From Ascaris suum (Eukaryota > Nematoda > Chromadorea > Rhabditida > Ascarididae): a DNA stretch of 64,000 nucleotides. Under the pieces are notes generated by a model, which made no database searches, was not told the DNA's origin, and saw nothing but the letters and a program-made list of their open reading frames with translations. The position numbers were made by a program, and so were the translations under genes. This document shows, one piece after another, positions 1 to 16,111 of the stretch (the stretch's first letter is position 1; each line of letters starts with the position of its first letter). The stretch covers positions 7,725,001 through 7,789,000 of the forward strand of contig CM024188.1 of the NCBI GenBank assembly GCA_013433145.1, read 5' to 3'.

Positions 1-1337
1 GTATAACATATACATTATCGATGCTTTCTATTCCATTGTTTTTGATCAATATATCACACGAGCATTTGTGTTATTCAGACAGTCCCGTTCAAATGTGAGT
101 GGTTGCGCTCTTTTTCTGTGTGAAAGTTTTTTGAAATCCTCTCATAAATCTTTCGTCGAATGTGTTAACAACGCTGTCAAATTTACTTTAAAATTGGCAT
201 GAAAGCTGCCTTTCATTTAAAAAAACCAAATATTCCTTTCGAGTGGTATTATGAAGAATGCGACAGTTAAAATTACGCTTGGAGTTCTGCTTATTTTATT
301 GTAACTTTCATCGGCTGCGAATGTCTAGGTTTGTATTTCGGCAAAGAATTTCATGGTTCGTCTTACGGAGTGAGGACCGAATGAGTTATACTCAATAGAA
401 TTGTGAAATTTACCAAAAATATCATTTATGAATATCGTTCAACAACGAACACCATCGAATTCATGTAAATTCGAATATATACAGGCAAATTTTGATTATC
501 ACAGCTTTGATGAAAGACGGCCATACCGTTCGCTCGAACCTGTTATGCCTCGAAAAGAAGGCTGAAAAAGCACATAAAATTGTTATGTGGCTCGAGGCAT
601 TTAGTATATTCCTCCGTCTAAAACCTCTTCGTTCATCGGCCTTTTCCTCCTCCCCAATATGCACTGTCTTTCAGAGATTGCGAGTGCCATAAGCTCATAA
701 TGGGCTCTCGAACGTGATTCTGCCACCTCAAAAATAGTCCTCTCGATGCGGTTTCAAGCGCATTTTTTGGCAGCACTCTTTCCTGAGTAGCATTGAAAAT
801 CTCGGTCTGAGCTCTCTGCTAACTGATCACTAAAATGACAAATTGGCTGTGAACGGAAAATGTTGAGCGGTGGATGATTGACTATTTGAAAGTATTGAAA
901 ATGAAGAAAAAATTTGTTGCAATACCAGCTAATCGTTGTACCATACGTCTTCCCCAGGTATCACTATTTTTTGGTCCTATGGCCGAACTGTACTGAAGCC
1001 AGTATGTTCATGATGATTCTTATGATCTTGCTGAAATCACAATTTTCTCAAGCAGGCCACGGTTCCTTGCAAATGTACAGGTCTTAAACCTGTCACTTCA
1101 ACGATGAGCAGCTAGATTTATCACTGTTCGCTGTTATTTAAGAGCACTATTTTTTGAGCGCAAGAAATGTACCATGAAACCACTAAACTTCCGCTAGTTG
1201 CGAGTGCTTGAGCTTCGTATCAATTTCACTTCTCCAGTGTAAAATCCGCTTATTATACACTCTAGCTTGAGCGACAGAATTATCTGAAGTTCAACTACAA
1301 TTACTGCAGCTTGCAAAAACTGGATGCAAAGCGAGTG
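1..1337. other. No supported gene; 3' flank of the Pax-like gene
   Basis: I find no convincing coding exon here. The minus strand has one possible acceptor (GATTTCAG, about 1040) followed by a 22-codon open frame in the phase needed by the last certain Pax exon, but it is too short and unlike Pax proteins to accept. If the Pax-like gene continues past 1375 its end lies here or to the left of the window. Confidence 0.4.
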
Positions 1338-5589
<4,252 letters not shown>

Positions 5590-6126
5590 TTAAAGTGAAA
5601 CGCTTGTTCGACTACCGAAAATAAATGATGAAACGTCTAACAATGACATTTACTTCTTTATAATATTCCTCAGGCAAAACAGATTTTTAACTGTATGCTT
5701 GAGGTAGTAGCGGAATGAAATGTCTCCTCATTCAATATACATAAGCAGTTTCTCAAGCTGCATTATTTTTCTGGCAGAGCAGAAAAACGTTTCGAATGTT
5801 CTTTTTCTTAAAATCTCTCTCAGGTTGCGATGATGATTTTTAGGCAAGAAAATTTGGCTGTGTCAGAGACTGTGCAGATTGAATGTGCTATTATTTAATT
5901 TTTCTGCGGCAGCAAAAACTTCTAAATATGCAATTACGATGTTGTGATGCTGAGCTGATCTAAAGTTTGCTCATGTACTCAGATGGTCAGTATTGTTGAA
6001 TCTACTTTTTGATGGCTAGCACTTGACTGCGGTAGCACCGTCCAGTGAAGTGCCGTCGAGTGATTAATGCAAAATGAAACATTAGCTGCTTCTGCAATGC
6101 GATCAGAGTGGAAGTACGCTTGACGA
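5590..6126. other. Upstream flank of the Pax-like gene
   Basis: Non-coding sequence 5' of the proposed minus-strand ATG at 5589. No TATA box or clear trans-splice acceptor next to the ATG was identified. Confidence 0.35.
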
Positions 6127-6519
6127 TTATTCAAGTATTGCTGCAACTGTAACTAGCCCTACGACGGGTTCTGCTCGTTTATAATGCATTCTTCGAAGCT
6201 GTGCGGCTTCTTTGACGCGGATGAAAGCAGCAACATTACGTGGCAGTGTTCCCGTTCCGTGTGACCGGTTTATGCGACGCTCCGACAACACTACGCAGCG
6301 ATTGTGCATTTTTGCAAACGCACACCCGCAAAATTGTTTCATTGCATCTCTCAGCGATTGTGATTGTGGTTGTGAAATGGCCGTCGGTGAATGCGAATTG
6401 GGCATGCACCATTCCACAATCGCATATTCGAGCTCGTTGTCGCAGTCAACAATGTCAACCTTAGAGATGGCTTCATATTTAGAAACTAGCGAGGACAAGT
6501 TTGTTGCGCGTTTGCCCAC
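6127..6519. other. GC-richer ORF island, possible exon
   Basis: About 390 bp is distinctly richer in GC than its surroundings and is open on both strands: 130 codons on minus without an ATG start, and from the plus ATG at 6221 to 6526. Neither product resembles a family I know, and no clean acceptor/donor pair brackets it. It is either an unrecognised exon or a promoter-proximal CpG-rich element of the Pax-like gene, whose proposed start lies 540 bp away. Confidence 0.25.
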
Positions 6520-6526
6520 TGCTTAG

Positions 6527-9458
6527 GGCGTCAAAAAGTTGTAGCAAGCTTAATCGATGAGTGAAATGACATCCTGGTTCAGTACCTAAGAATGTTCGCT
6601 AGATATCTTCTTTTCAGTCCACCTTGTGGATGTAAGCTGCAATCAGTTGTATCATTATGTGATACTCCAAAAATGAGAGATGCTGAGTTTAAGCAAACTT
6701 CTGCGAATACACACACAGAACGTCGTGCGTGTTGAGAATGCTCTCAAGGCTAAGCTATATAGAATTATGCACTAGAGAAGAGGCATAGACCTCACTGGAA
6801 TAAATATTCGCAATAAGATTTTTGTGAAATTGGCGATTTGAACAGACTAGGAAACTGAGGATAAAGCCAATATTTAGAAACCCTTCTCAACTCGATTTAT
6901 AGAGAAGCCCATCGGATGGGTCATTGTTACAATTAACTATCGCCGGTAAGCTTTTCAAACATGATATTTCGCAACAGATAATTTAGCGTTTGCACCATCT
7001 ATCAGACTTATATCAGACATCAGTACCTCAACTCACTGATTGTGGCATCAGCTTGCTGATGCCACAATCAGTGAGTTGAGGTACTGATGCCGATCAGTGA
7101 GCAATGGGCAATCGCCAGTTTTACTATTCTTAATTCTATTCAAGGGAAATAGAGATGTAAATGACCGCTTACTGTACTTATGTCAATTTAGTGGAGTCAC
7201 TACGCGAAGTCATTTGATTGCCTTTCATGATATAATATAAAATAAGAAAATTATTTGAACGATTGCCTGATACTTTCTTTTCTTCTCCTCTTCACACACC
7301 ATAAAGTCTAAGTGATGTTTTCGACTTTCACCCCACACCCAGCCCCCTCCACTTACTGGTTCTCAAGTTGGGAGAATATGCAGTTCAATTTTATGATAAG
7401 AAGTTTTCTTCAAGCGCATTACTCGGCAGCTTCTATATCGTTTTCCGTTCTTCAAGTATCAAAGAAGAATCCGTGCTACTTAATGCAATCTATACAAATA
7501 TGACGCTGAGGCAAAAAAAAATTGAAATAATTGTTGCAAAATAAAACTAAAAAGCAATACTGAGAGGTATTTTTCATTCTGGTTTGGGCAAAAAAGGCAG
7601 TGAAGTGCTTCAAATTGTTGCCGATTAAGGCAGCATACTTGCAAACAGCTTTTCGTAGCACTTCTCTATTACATATGCATGGGTGTTAATACGAATTGGG
7701 TCATGCAAACAGCATGTTTACGAATGCAATTCTCGAGAGCGGTCTCACCGAAACTTGCATTAAAACGTTCGCAACCAGGCTAGTCTTCATATGAACGATA
7801 GCTGCTGAACCCGCGGCTTAAGCACAAGAAGTTTGAAAGCAAGAAATGCTTTGAAAGTATTGGCATGACCTCAAGTACGCTTCCTGACAAATTGAAGGAA
7901 ATTTTATTACATTCGAGGCAACTTTTTGTTTCACTACTGCAAAGATATGAAGAGTACAGATATAATAGTGATAGAAGTTTCGACCCAGTAATACATTGTA
8001 ACCTGATGGTTTCTAAAAAATGGCCATGAGATGGAAGCAAAGTAATGTACATCATAATGCTGACAATGCGAGTAGATAGCAAAGTGCAATATTAATGACG
8101 ACATCGAGGGAACATTTCTATTGTTGTTTGCCTAAATTGACCTCTCTCGCTTAATCGAGGAGTTACAGCTCTCAGTCAGCCGTTTATGGGCATTTCGCCT
8201 TCATCTTCTGAAAATTTTGGCAAAGATTCGTTCAGATGGAGATTCGACACAAGGTGATATGATAATTTACGGGAAAACAATTAAGATCGCAAAAACAGTT
8301 AACTCCAAAATGATCTGCAACGTAGCAGTAAAATTCCTTTGGTTGTACCCTCCCTCTAAAAATTTTTTGCACAAAGCCAACTGCCTATACTAGCAAAGAG
8401 AATATGATTCTAGAGTTCACGGTTGCTTATGCAGTTTGGTAGTTGTTACCTAGTCGCGATTCGTTCTAGAACAAGCGTCAAGTCCAGAACAGACGGAGAT
8501 GGAGCGCTGTTTTGCATTTTGTTTTTCAGCGTTAACAATGGCAAACGATGGATGATGCACCATGTGGATGAATGCACGTTTTGACTTAATTCTGGTTTTG
8601 CACATCGCCCCCTGCGCGTGGTCGACTCCCACTTTGACAACCTCTTTGCAACAGCGTTAAGCAGAGCAATCGTATGCGTTCTATTTCTTTCATAACAACA
8701 AAAAATTATAGCGCTTTATGTGTTTTTGCATATGGCTTCATGATAATTAATGAAGGTGCTGATTTCTTCGCACAAAACAGTAAATTGCACTCAAACAAGC
8801 GAAGCCCAAATAAGGCATTATGCTCCGTTATTAGAGATGCATCACGGCATTACATGGTTATGCTGCTAGCAAGTGACTGAAGCTTTGTTAGCAATGCTTT
8901 AACTGTACAACACCTAGGACTCTGATAAAAGTTCCTCAAAGGAGACAAGTTACAAAAATTCAAATAGGACCCAATGTCTGAGACAGTGCGATAAAGCGGC
9001 TGTTTTTGATGTTATGTGGTGAAATGAACAGTTTGTGGTTTCTCGAACATTTAAAGAAACATATGCTATCAATTAAAATGTCGGCCCTCAAAACCATAAA
9101 TTTGAACATATAAGGAGTTTTCTAGCTGTATGTCTACTAGTGCGATATATGACAAAACAGGTGGCCACCACATTGAACAGAAGCTCTCCTCGAAGATCCT
9201 GCGAGACTTATGAAAAATATAAGCTCATCTCGAATACAAGTAAAAATGGCAGCTCTTTAAAGTACATACGAATGCAGATCCCATTCACACAATCAAGTGT
9301 ACCTAACAACTCTTCCGAATGCTCGCATAAGAGAGCGCAAATTTCATACAACACGATGCGGTATCAGCGCAAACTTTATTATGTGCATGCACAAGTAGCA
9401 CAATGTACTTGTCTAAACAGAGTGGACGACGAGAAAAACAAAGGCATAAAATTATATA
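6527..9458. other. Featureless intergenic sequence around a palindrome
   Basis: Apart from the palindrome at 7018-7089, the open frames here are short, mostly lack ATG starts, overlap one another and show no family resemblance. No splice-bracketed exon was found. Confidence 0.4.
7018..7089. repeat. Perfect 35-bp inverted repeat with 2-nt loop
   Basis: The arms 7018-7052 and 7055-7089 are exact reverse complements around a TT spacer. The arm begins CATCAGTACCTCAACTCACT. No larger inverted repeat or transposase lies around it. It could form a cruciform in DNA or a hairpin in RNA. Similar structures arise from fold-back mutation or from chimeric reads. Confidence 0.97.
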
Positions 9459-11115
9459 TCACTTTAAGGGACCTGCACTTAAAAGTGAGCGTATTCTTGA
9501 GCACCGCAAGAAATAAAAAGCCGGAAGCATTTGTTCAGGCAAATGCAATTCATGCGATGTGACTCGAAGATGAATGGAATCAAGCCTGAACGGGGGATTT
9601 TGGTTACTCGCAAAGATTACAAATGCAACTCGATTTGGTTAGGCTACTCGCAAAGAAAATTTTTTCACATTCAATAAAGAATTTATACAAAAATGGATGA
9701 TATTTGTTGCTCAATGGGACCTGTTCTCCTTCTCCCTCACTTGATCGAAACTGAGGTCTCTTGGACTCTTTTGGAATCTGCGTCCACTTGGACTACCAAT
9801 TTGGTCACTACTTTAGAAAGATACTTTTGGCACCAGTTTTCTTATAAATTACTGCACAAAGCACATTCTCTAATGTCTCACTCGCTAAATGCTGGAATGT
9901 GCCTTCGGAAGTATATAGGAACATCGTTTTTTTCAATCACAATTTCACTTACTGTCATCACGTTTCAGCGAACATTTCCAAACAAAGGCCTTTTCGTATT
10001 GATAAAATACAAGCAAACGCTCGCATGTAACAAAGGTACAAATAATGAGGCTTGAAGTGAACAATTGGATAGAGGAAGCAAACGCAGTGAACGTCAGAGT
10101 GTAGCACACTTGATAGATGGAACAAATTTGAGTGCGCATTGTTGGCGCTTTTTCAAAGTGCAATCGGGTGCAAAATTTGATTGTGGAGAGATTGAGCAGT
10201 GAACAGTTTCTGCGCAAAAAACAGATCATAATGACGGGGCCAAGATGCGGGCAGCATTTTTTTACAAAAGATTGAAAAAGGGATTTCCATGATAGTTTTT
10301 TCGAAAAACAATGCTTGGTGGAAAAGACCTAGAATCTGCTTCGCAGAGAAATAAAGCCAAACAACATTGAACGCGAGCTTACCGCATCTCTTTAATGAGC
10401 ACACTATATTGCCAATAATCAGTAATAGTAATTTCTGAAGTAAAACTCACGTTTAAAAGAAGCAGTGGTGAGTATTCGACATTTACGTCACACTTGATAG
10501 GCGAGTTAACCGGAAACGGCTCCGAAATGGCATTATTAAGTGCTACGGCCATTTGCTGCAAGATAGAATTTCTTGAGCGCGTTTCAAAAAAAAGGCACAT
10601 TAAATGCATTTTGTCATAACTGGAAGCAAACAGATAGCCAAGAAACTATATTTCAAGGCCAATCTTTCAAGTGATCAATGTCGGTTTTGCGGGAAAAATG
10701 TTTGACTTACCGCACTGACCGATCAACCGGCACATCATTTTCCTATCCATTGTGCCTTGTATAATCTAACAAGATGTGTTGATGAAGTCATCGGTAAATG
10801 CATTTTTTCAAGACTGCTTGTGGCCAGTAGTAATCCACTGATGAACAACATCTAATATGTGCAGCAGTTATCATTGTCTCGTGAGCACTTTCAACAGAAA
10901 CTTCGACTAGGGGAAGAACTTCGAGGGATCTACTCAAACAGTTCGTGGTACGCATGCGCTTCTTTTGAAGAATTACGCAAAACTATGTTTCTTCAACAGT
11001 GAAATTCTAATCTTCAAAAACATTTTTATCTCAACGATTAATGGGTCGTTTGGCACAAAACATAGTGGGTGGCTCGTTCCCATGTTAGCAGATAGGGAAC
11101 GAAGAGGAACTAGTG
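9459..11115 (-). CDS. Unrecognised multi-exon gene, 3' part
   Basis: Three phase-compatible exons: 11115-10977 (AATTCAG to GTAATTC, phase 2 out), 10619-10383 (CTTCCAG to GTAAGC, phase 2 in and out) and 9585-9459 (GTTCAG to a TGA stop). Together they give about 165 codons of clean frame. The middle exon is the most protein-like, with stretches such as SEPFPVNSPIKCDVNVEYSP and VSFTSEITITDYWQ. No family was recognised. Upstream exons are not identified and no signal peptide is visible. A strong donor (GTAAGT) near 10706 lies in the first intron and suggests an alternative or extra exon. The model rests on splice signals and coding appearance, not homology. Confidence 0.4.
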
Positions 11116-11882
11116 CTGAATTTGAGTATTGACTGTTTGAAGCATCAAGCAAGAGAGGATGGAATAAAATTAGGCAACACAAGGTCAAGAATGATTCTTT
11201 CAGGTGATAGGCTTTGAAGGGTTCGTTCTTGTACTACTGAATAAGACATATTGTATAGAAGTTGGTAAAAATTTAAATTTTAATAAAAGTTAGTCATACT
11301 ATACGTCTTTTAATAAGGATAATAAATAACTGCACAATGAACACAGAAGTGTATTTCTGTTTTCATTGTAAGTTGCAAACAACAAAACAAAAGGTGGACA
11401 AATAAATGCGAAATGTCTGGATCATGCTATCATTGCATCAGCACGTTACTCAGACAAGGACTATCAAATGAACAAACGCATGTGTGCAGTTATCTTCGCA
11501 TACGACGGCGAGTTAGTATATTGCAAAAGACATTAGTATATCGCGCCTAATGATGAAGATAAGACAGTCATCAACCGACCAGTATATCGTTGAGGACAGC
11601 TCCATTCACCTCAACCCCCTTTCTCCCCCTCCTCTTTCTCCTCCTCCTTATTTTTGTCTCTCCTGTCCTATCTGGAGGGTCCGCTTCTTCTTTTCAAAGA
11701 AAGCCCCCAACAACTCTGATATCGATTCATGCGAGAGTTCAAAGTGTACGTCAGGCACGGCTTGTTTCAACGGCAGTGACAAAAAAAGCTACTTATATAG
11801 CGACGGAAGGTAGCAACAGCTATGCAAAACTAGAAGAAAAGACACGCTAATGTAACAACACAAAAAAGCAAATCTGCTGCGC

Positions 11883-12113
11883 TCATTGTCGCACGACTCC
11901 GAAACACACTCGGCGACATTCTGAGCCGGCCGATTGAAGACGGCTAAAATCAGATGCGCCCTTCTTTTGGCACCCTCTCACAAAAGCCGTCTTCGTTTGG
12001 TGTTCATCACGTAAGAGCTGGTTGCAAACATGCGCTGCGATTTTCATAAACTCGCCTCGGGCTATATAGCGGCTTCGTGGATATAGCAACTGTCGGACGA
12101 GTTGCTCATCCAT
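11883..12113 (-). CDS. Possible 76-residue ORF, unknown
   Basis: An ATG-initiated frame (starting MDEQLVRQLLYPRSR) uses GC-richer codons than its surroundings and contains five Cys. It ends at a TGA. A possible donor (GTGAGA) lies inside it, so it could be a first exon rather than a whole gene. No family resemblance was seen and there is no signal peptide. Confidence 0.3.
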   Translation of the reverse strand: MDEQLVRQLLYPRSRYIARGEFMKIAAHVCNQLLRDEHQTKTAFVRGCQKKGASDFSRLQSAGSECRRVCFGVVRQ

Positions 12114-14879
12114 TCTCAACGAGAGTTTTAGCGTCGAATCTCAAGACGTTCCTTTTTTTGCCATTCTTCGGAGGCTAATGGCCACTGGAACTGTTTCGCT
12201 TTATACCAATTCGCTTCCGATAACAGCTAACCGAATATTTCCATCTCGCTATTTTCAACGTCTTCCTATCGCCAATAATTCAATAGCCACTTGACACTAC
12301 TTCATTTTCTGGTTTAGTAAAAGGTTTTTAGCAAGAGACAACACTTTTTCATACAGTCCTAATAGTGAATAGTCAGACAGTGCAAAAAAGATCATCAAAA
12401 GTTATCTGTTTGCTGTCTATAAGCATTAATTTATGTTGTGTCCTTATGGATTTACAGTGCCAACAAAACAAGAACAACCGAACACTTAAATCCGGCACGA
12501 AGTAATGCTTATAGTATTGCACTGAGGCAAGCTGTCAACAGTCGCAGTAACCTCGTACTAGCGTTATTACACTAGCTTCAGTAATGCAGTAGTTTATTCG
12601 GTAATTTGAATCATTATCGTTTGATGATGTGCATGTTAAATGACATTCGGGATTTATGCCATAATCGGATTCCGCCTCAAAAATTTCGTTCAAATTGTAC
12701 TATTCAGCAGCTTTGAAGCTCGATCGTTAAATTAGCTTTTAAACAATGCTTTTCTTTTGATGTGAGCAGCACAACTCTTTCTGCAGTTTTACTGGAAGAA
12801 CCTCGCGATGTGTTCAATTTCGTAACGAAATATGGTTTACTGATCAAATTGTTTGCTTTTGCAATCAAATCAAAGAGAAAATTGCGAGTTTATCGGCAAT
12901 TCTCTTACTCTGAAGCTACCACTGTGAGACGGATCGCACTGCTAAAGACTGCCTGCCACACAGACGGAAACCGAAGAAAACTTTAAAGTATGCGCTTTGC
13001 ATCCGTTTTACCCTGTGCGTTCGCAATTGGTATAATTTTGACTTTACATTTCTCGTAATGTGCATTTTACTAGTGTACATTATGAGAGAGATCATTTCAA
13101 TTCATTTGACGTCTGAAATTTTATCTGAATTCGAATGCGCAGCCTGTTCATATCTCAGACAGAGTCAGCGAAAGTAAACCTGGGAGAGTTGGACGATGCT
13201 AGGTGAAGGCTTACACTGTCGCATAACCTCGAATCATTTTCACCCAACAAGACAACTCTCGATGGAAATATACCCATCTCAACAGTTCGAAGCTCTTTTT
13301 TCTTAAATTTATAGTATGGTTGTAGATTTTCACGCTTATTCATACATTTGCGCTTTGCATGTGTATATACTGCTATTTAACTGCGTTATTTACTATTACT
13401 TTCGCCTGCCAAAGCATTGCGAATAATAGCCTCCAGCAAAGTAAAATCTCTCCATCTGATTATTCTCTCACTCTAATCTCCGAAAATTTAGAGCTCTAAG
13501 CTCTATTCGAGGTTTCATAGTGACTGCTTACTACATGTTTTCAAAATTACGAAGCAAACTGTGATTCATTTTCAAATAGTAGCTATTAGAGAGCGTGAAA
13601 ATGCGCATGAAATGCCTTTTTGGATTATCTGAATTAAATACGTCTGCCAAATAACAGCTTATATGTAGAGCCTACACCACATCATTTAAAATATAAAAGC
13701 ATGCACAAAATCTATCGATTTAACTGTTGCAAGTCCATTTAAGAAAGCATTAAACTCTGCATACGGTAAGATATCTTTGATGTAGTCTTTTGCAACAATT
13801 TGCTAAAATATGGCTCATCGAATGTATACTAATTTAATGTTCTCATTCGATGAGTTATCTTTCCATAGATACTATAAAATGCTGCATCGTTTATAGGTTA
13901 TTATAGCAGAGTCTTGGACCATTTTCTAGCGACATACAACAGAATATTTCAGTGAAGGCAGTGGGATGTTGCAATTGTCACAAAACTTAATTTGATTTGC
14001 GCACAGATATTACCACTCGGCGGGTCATTTTTCCCCAGAATGCCATAAAACTCTATGCCTGCAAAACTGTGCAAGTTCAGGAGAGAGTTTCATGCCTTAC
14101 AATGTTCAAATTTTTTGCTTGAACTTTGTAAAGTGGTGAATCAAAATGTGCCAATGAAATTCTCCGTTGGCTCAAAGATCTCGTGCTTTGTTGCGCAATT
14201 TCATCAATACCGAAAGTTCCTTCCGATTCAATTCTATCTCACTTTTTACCGAATTACTGCCCACTTTATAAGGGCGATTTGGACGATGATCGAATTTTTT
14301 TTCCTCCATGAAGCGTTTAGCCCGCTTGCCCAAGTGCTGCAATAGTGTTGCATGCTATGTCGCATGTTTTGGCCATAGATTCAAAACGGTTTCAACACAC
14401 CAATCGCCTACCATTGGTCCGAAAAGTTCGAAAAGTTCGTCAGCTTCATTTCGCGATCATACGATTCCTACATGCGCTATTCATCTCCACTACGAAGAAC
14501 TTTTTTTGCTCAAGTCTTTCTGAATCAAGTTATATGAGAGTCCTTTTTTTGAATCAAAAGCCTATATGAACTTTTCGTCCCTCCTCCATTTGTCATAGCA
14601 GTCTCTAAATTATATTACATAGGTTTGATGGGCTCGCAAAGACGAATCCAATCGTTGGATTGAAAGCCTCAAATATCTTGGTGGATTCTATCGGCCTATA
14701 CCGATGCCAACTTTGTTATGTGGAAAAACATGGTTGCGTTCAGCATAATGGAACAGGAAAAGATTGGAAAATTTCCATTCTGCCAAATTTGTGCATACAT
14801 TTTTGCCGTCGTGTAACTACAGCCAGTTGATTTTTTTATTTTTTATTTTTATTTATTTATTTATTTATTTATTTATTTT

Positions 14880-14910
<31 letters not shown>

Positions 14911-15865
14911 TTTTTTTTGAGGAACCGTAACAACGACGAACACGCTAAACGTAATCGATGCAAGGAACCAAAAATTTGCAAAGCTTTTTATCATCCAATT
15001 AGTTGAGTGGTTTTTATATATTCTACATGCTAAATAATAGTAAGATTATTTAATATGAAAGTGTAATTGTGTAAGAGACGTTATAAAGTGATACTTTTGC
15101 TTTAGATTGAACGCAACAACTCCCGGAACTGTAGTCAAATATTATGAATAGTAGCGGTGCATACGGCGAATACTCTTGAACTCAATTCTTCATTTACGCA
15201 TACGTATTTTCACTACGAAACGGAAAAGCTGGGTAGTGTTGGAACTCAATTTTTGAACTGAATTCTCCTGTGAATACTGTTTGCTGGTGTTGTAAAAAGC
15301 TGCGGTTGTTTGAGGTAGAGACACTCTTATACCTCTGTTGGCACCTTCAATGAAGGTAAGTGACAAGAGACATGAAATTAATTGAGCTTTATTCGACTTG
15401 AAGAAGTTAACTTCATCCGTAAGATTTTGTTGTGAGCGCAAAGAGATCGCATGCACTCACATCATAACTGGGTTGACGAAGAGACCACACACATAGATAG
15501 TCTGATAGACAAACTGCAAGGCGCTATGCACTCGTGGAGAAAGGCATTCGGCCTTGAAAGTGGGCGCATCTTCGACATCGCGTTGAAATGTTGACGAGTT
15601 TTAACTGCGAAGTTGCTTCATTTCAATTTTGCAAAAAAAGTGGTGCAGAAAGGTTTAATTTCCTGTGCAATGGGAAACTGAAAGAGGATTCGCCGAGAAG
15701 GCTATATCAAAAAGTATGAGTGGTTAGCTCTACAGAGTTTACGAAAGACTTTAACGACGACCGATTTTGCGGAGGGTTTATTTGCAGTCCCGATCACGAG
15801 TTGATTGTCAGCAGCACACCAGTCGCTCGATTCCGGCTGCTATTCTTAGATGAATCTTCGTCATC
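12114..15865. other. Intergenic sequence, no supported gene
   Basis: Only short, overlapping frames occur, many without ATG. A good plus-strand donor (GAAG then GTAAGTGA, about 15355) is not preceded by a convincing open exon. The region contains a TTTA repeat at 14830-14918. Confidence 0.4.
14830..14918. repeat. (TTTA)n microsatellite
   Basis: About 90 bp of tetranucleotide TTTA units with a few T insertions and T runs at both ends. It could also be the A/T-rich tail of an old retroposon, but no element body was recognised. Confidence 0.95.
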
Positions 15866-16111
15866 ATGATGGTTATGTTTGAATCGACTCTAATATTTGG
15901 TTTATTGCTTGGCTGTTGTGGTATATTTTTGCAGGTCCCTGCGCGCAGCGAACAACACGATGCAAGAAAGTGCGTGGAATATTACGGCTTGAGTGTGAGG
16001 CACAGCGAAAGCAGAAAACAGGTCCTGTGGGGGAGATGGGAGAGGGGAAGCGAGAATGGAAAAGAGGGTAGAAGAGGCACAACATCTTTTCGAGACTATC
16101 TTGAGGTATAG
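15866..16111 (+). CDS. Possible small secreted protein
   Basis: An 81-codon ATG frame begins with a hydrophobic stretch that reads as a signal peptide (LIFGLLLGCCGIFLQVPA), followed by a short Cys/Tyr-containing part and a purine-rich, low-complexity Arg/Gly/Glu tail. The TTTTTGCAG inside the frame is also a good acceptor, so the downstream part might instead be an exon. No homology was recognised. Confidence 0.25.
   Translation: MMVMFESTLIFGLLLGCCGIFLQVPARSEQHDARKCVEYYGLSVRHSESRKQVLWGRWERGSENGKEGRRGTTSFRDYLEV

Noticed and set aside
9140..9562. 140-codon plus-strand frame
   Set aside because: Its 3' part lies opposite the last exon of the minus-strand gene at 9459-9585, whose splice and phase support is better; the plus frame has no family match.
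11590..11850. Signal-peptide-like frame (LPLLFLLLLIFVSPVLSG)
   Set aside because: It begins with TTG, has no in-frame ATG before the hydrophobic part, and the hydrophobicity comes from a CTCCTC low-complexity stretch.
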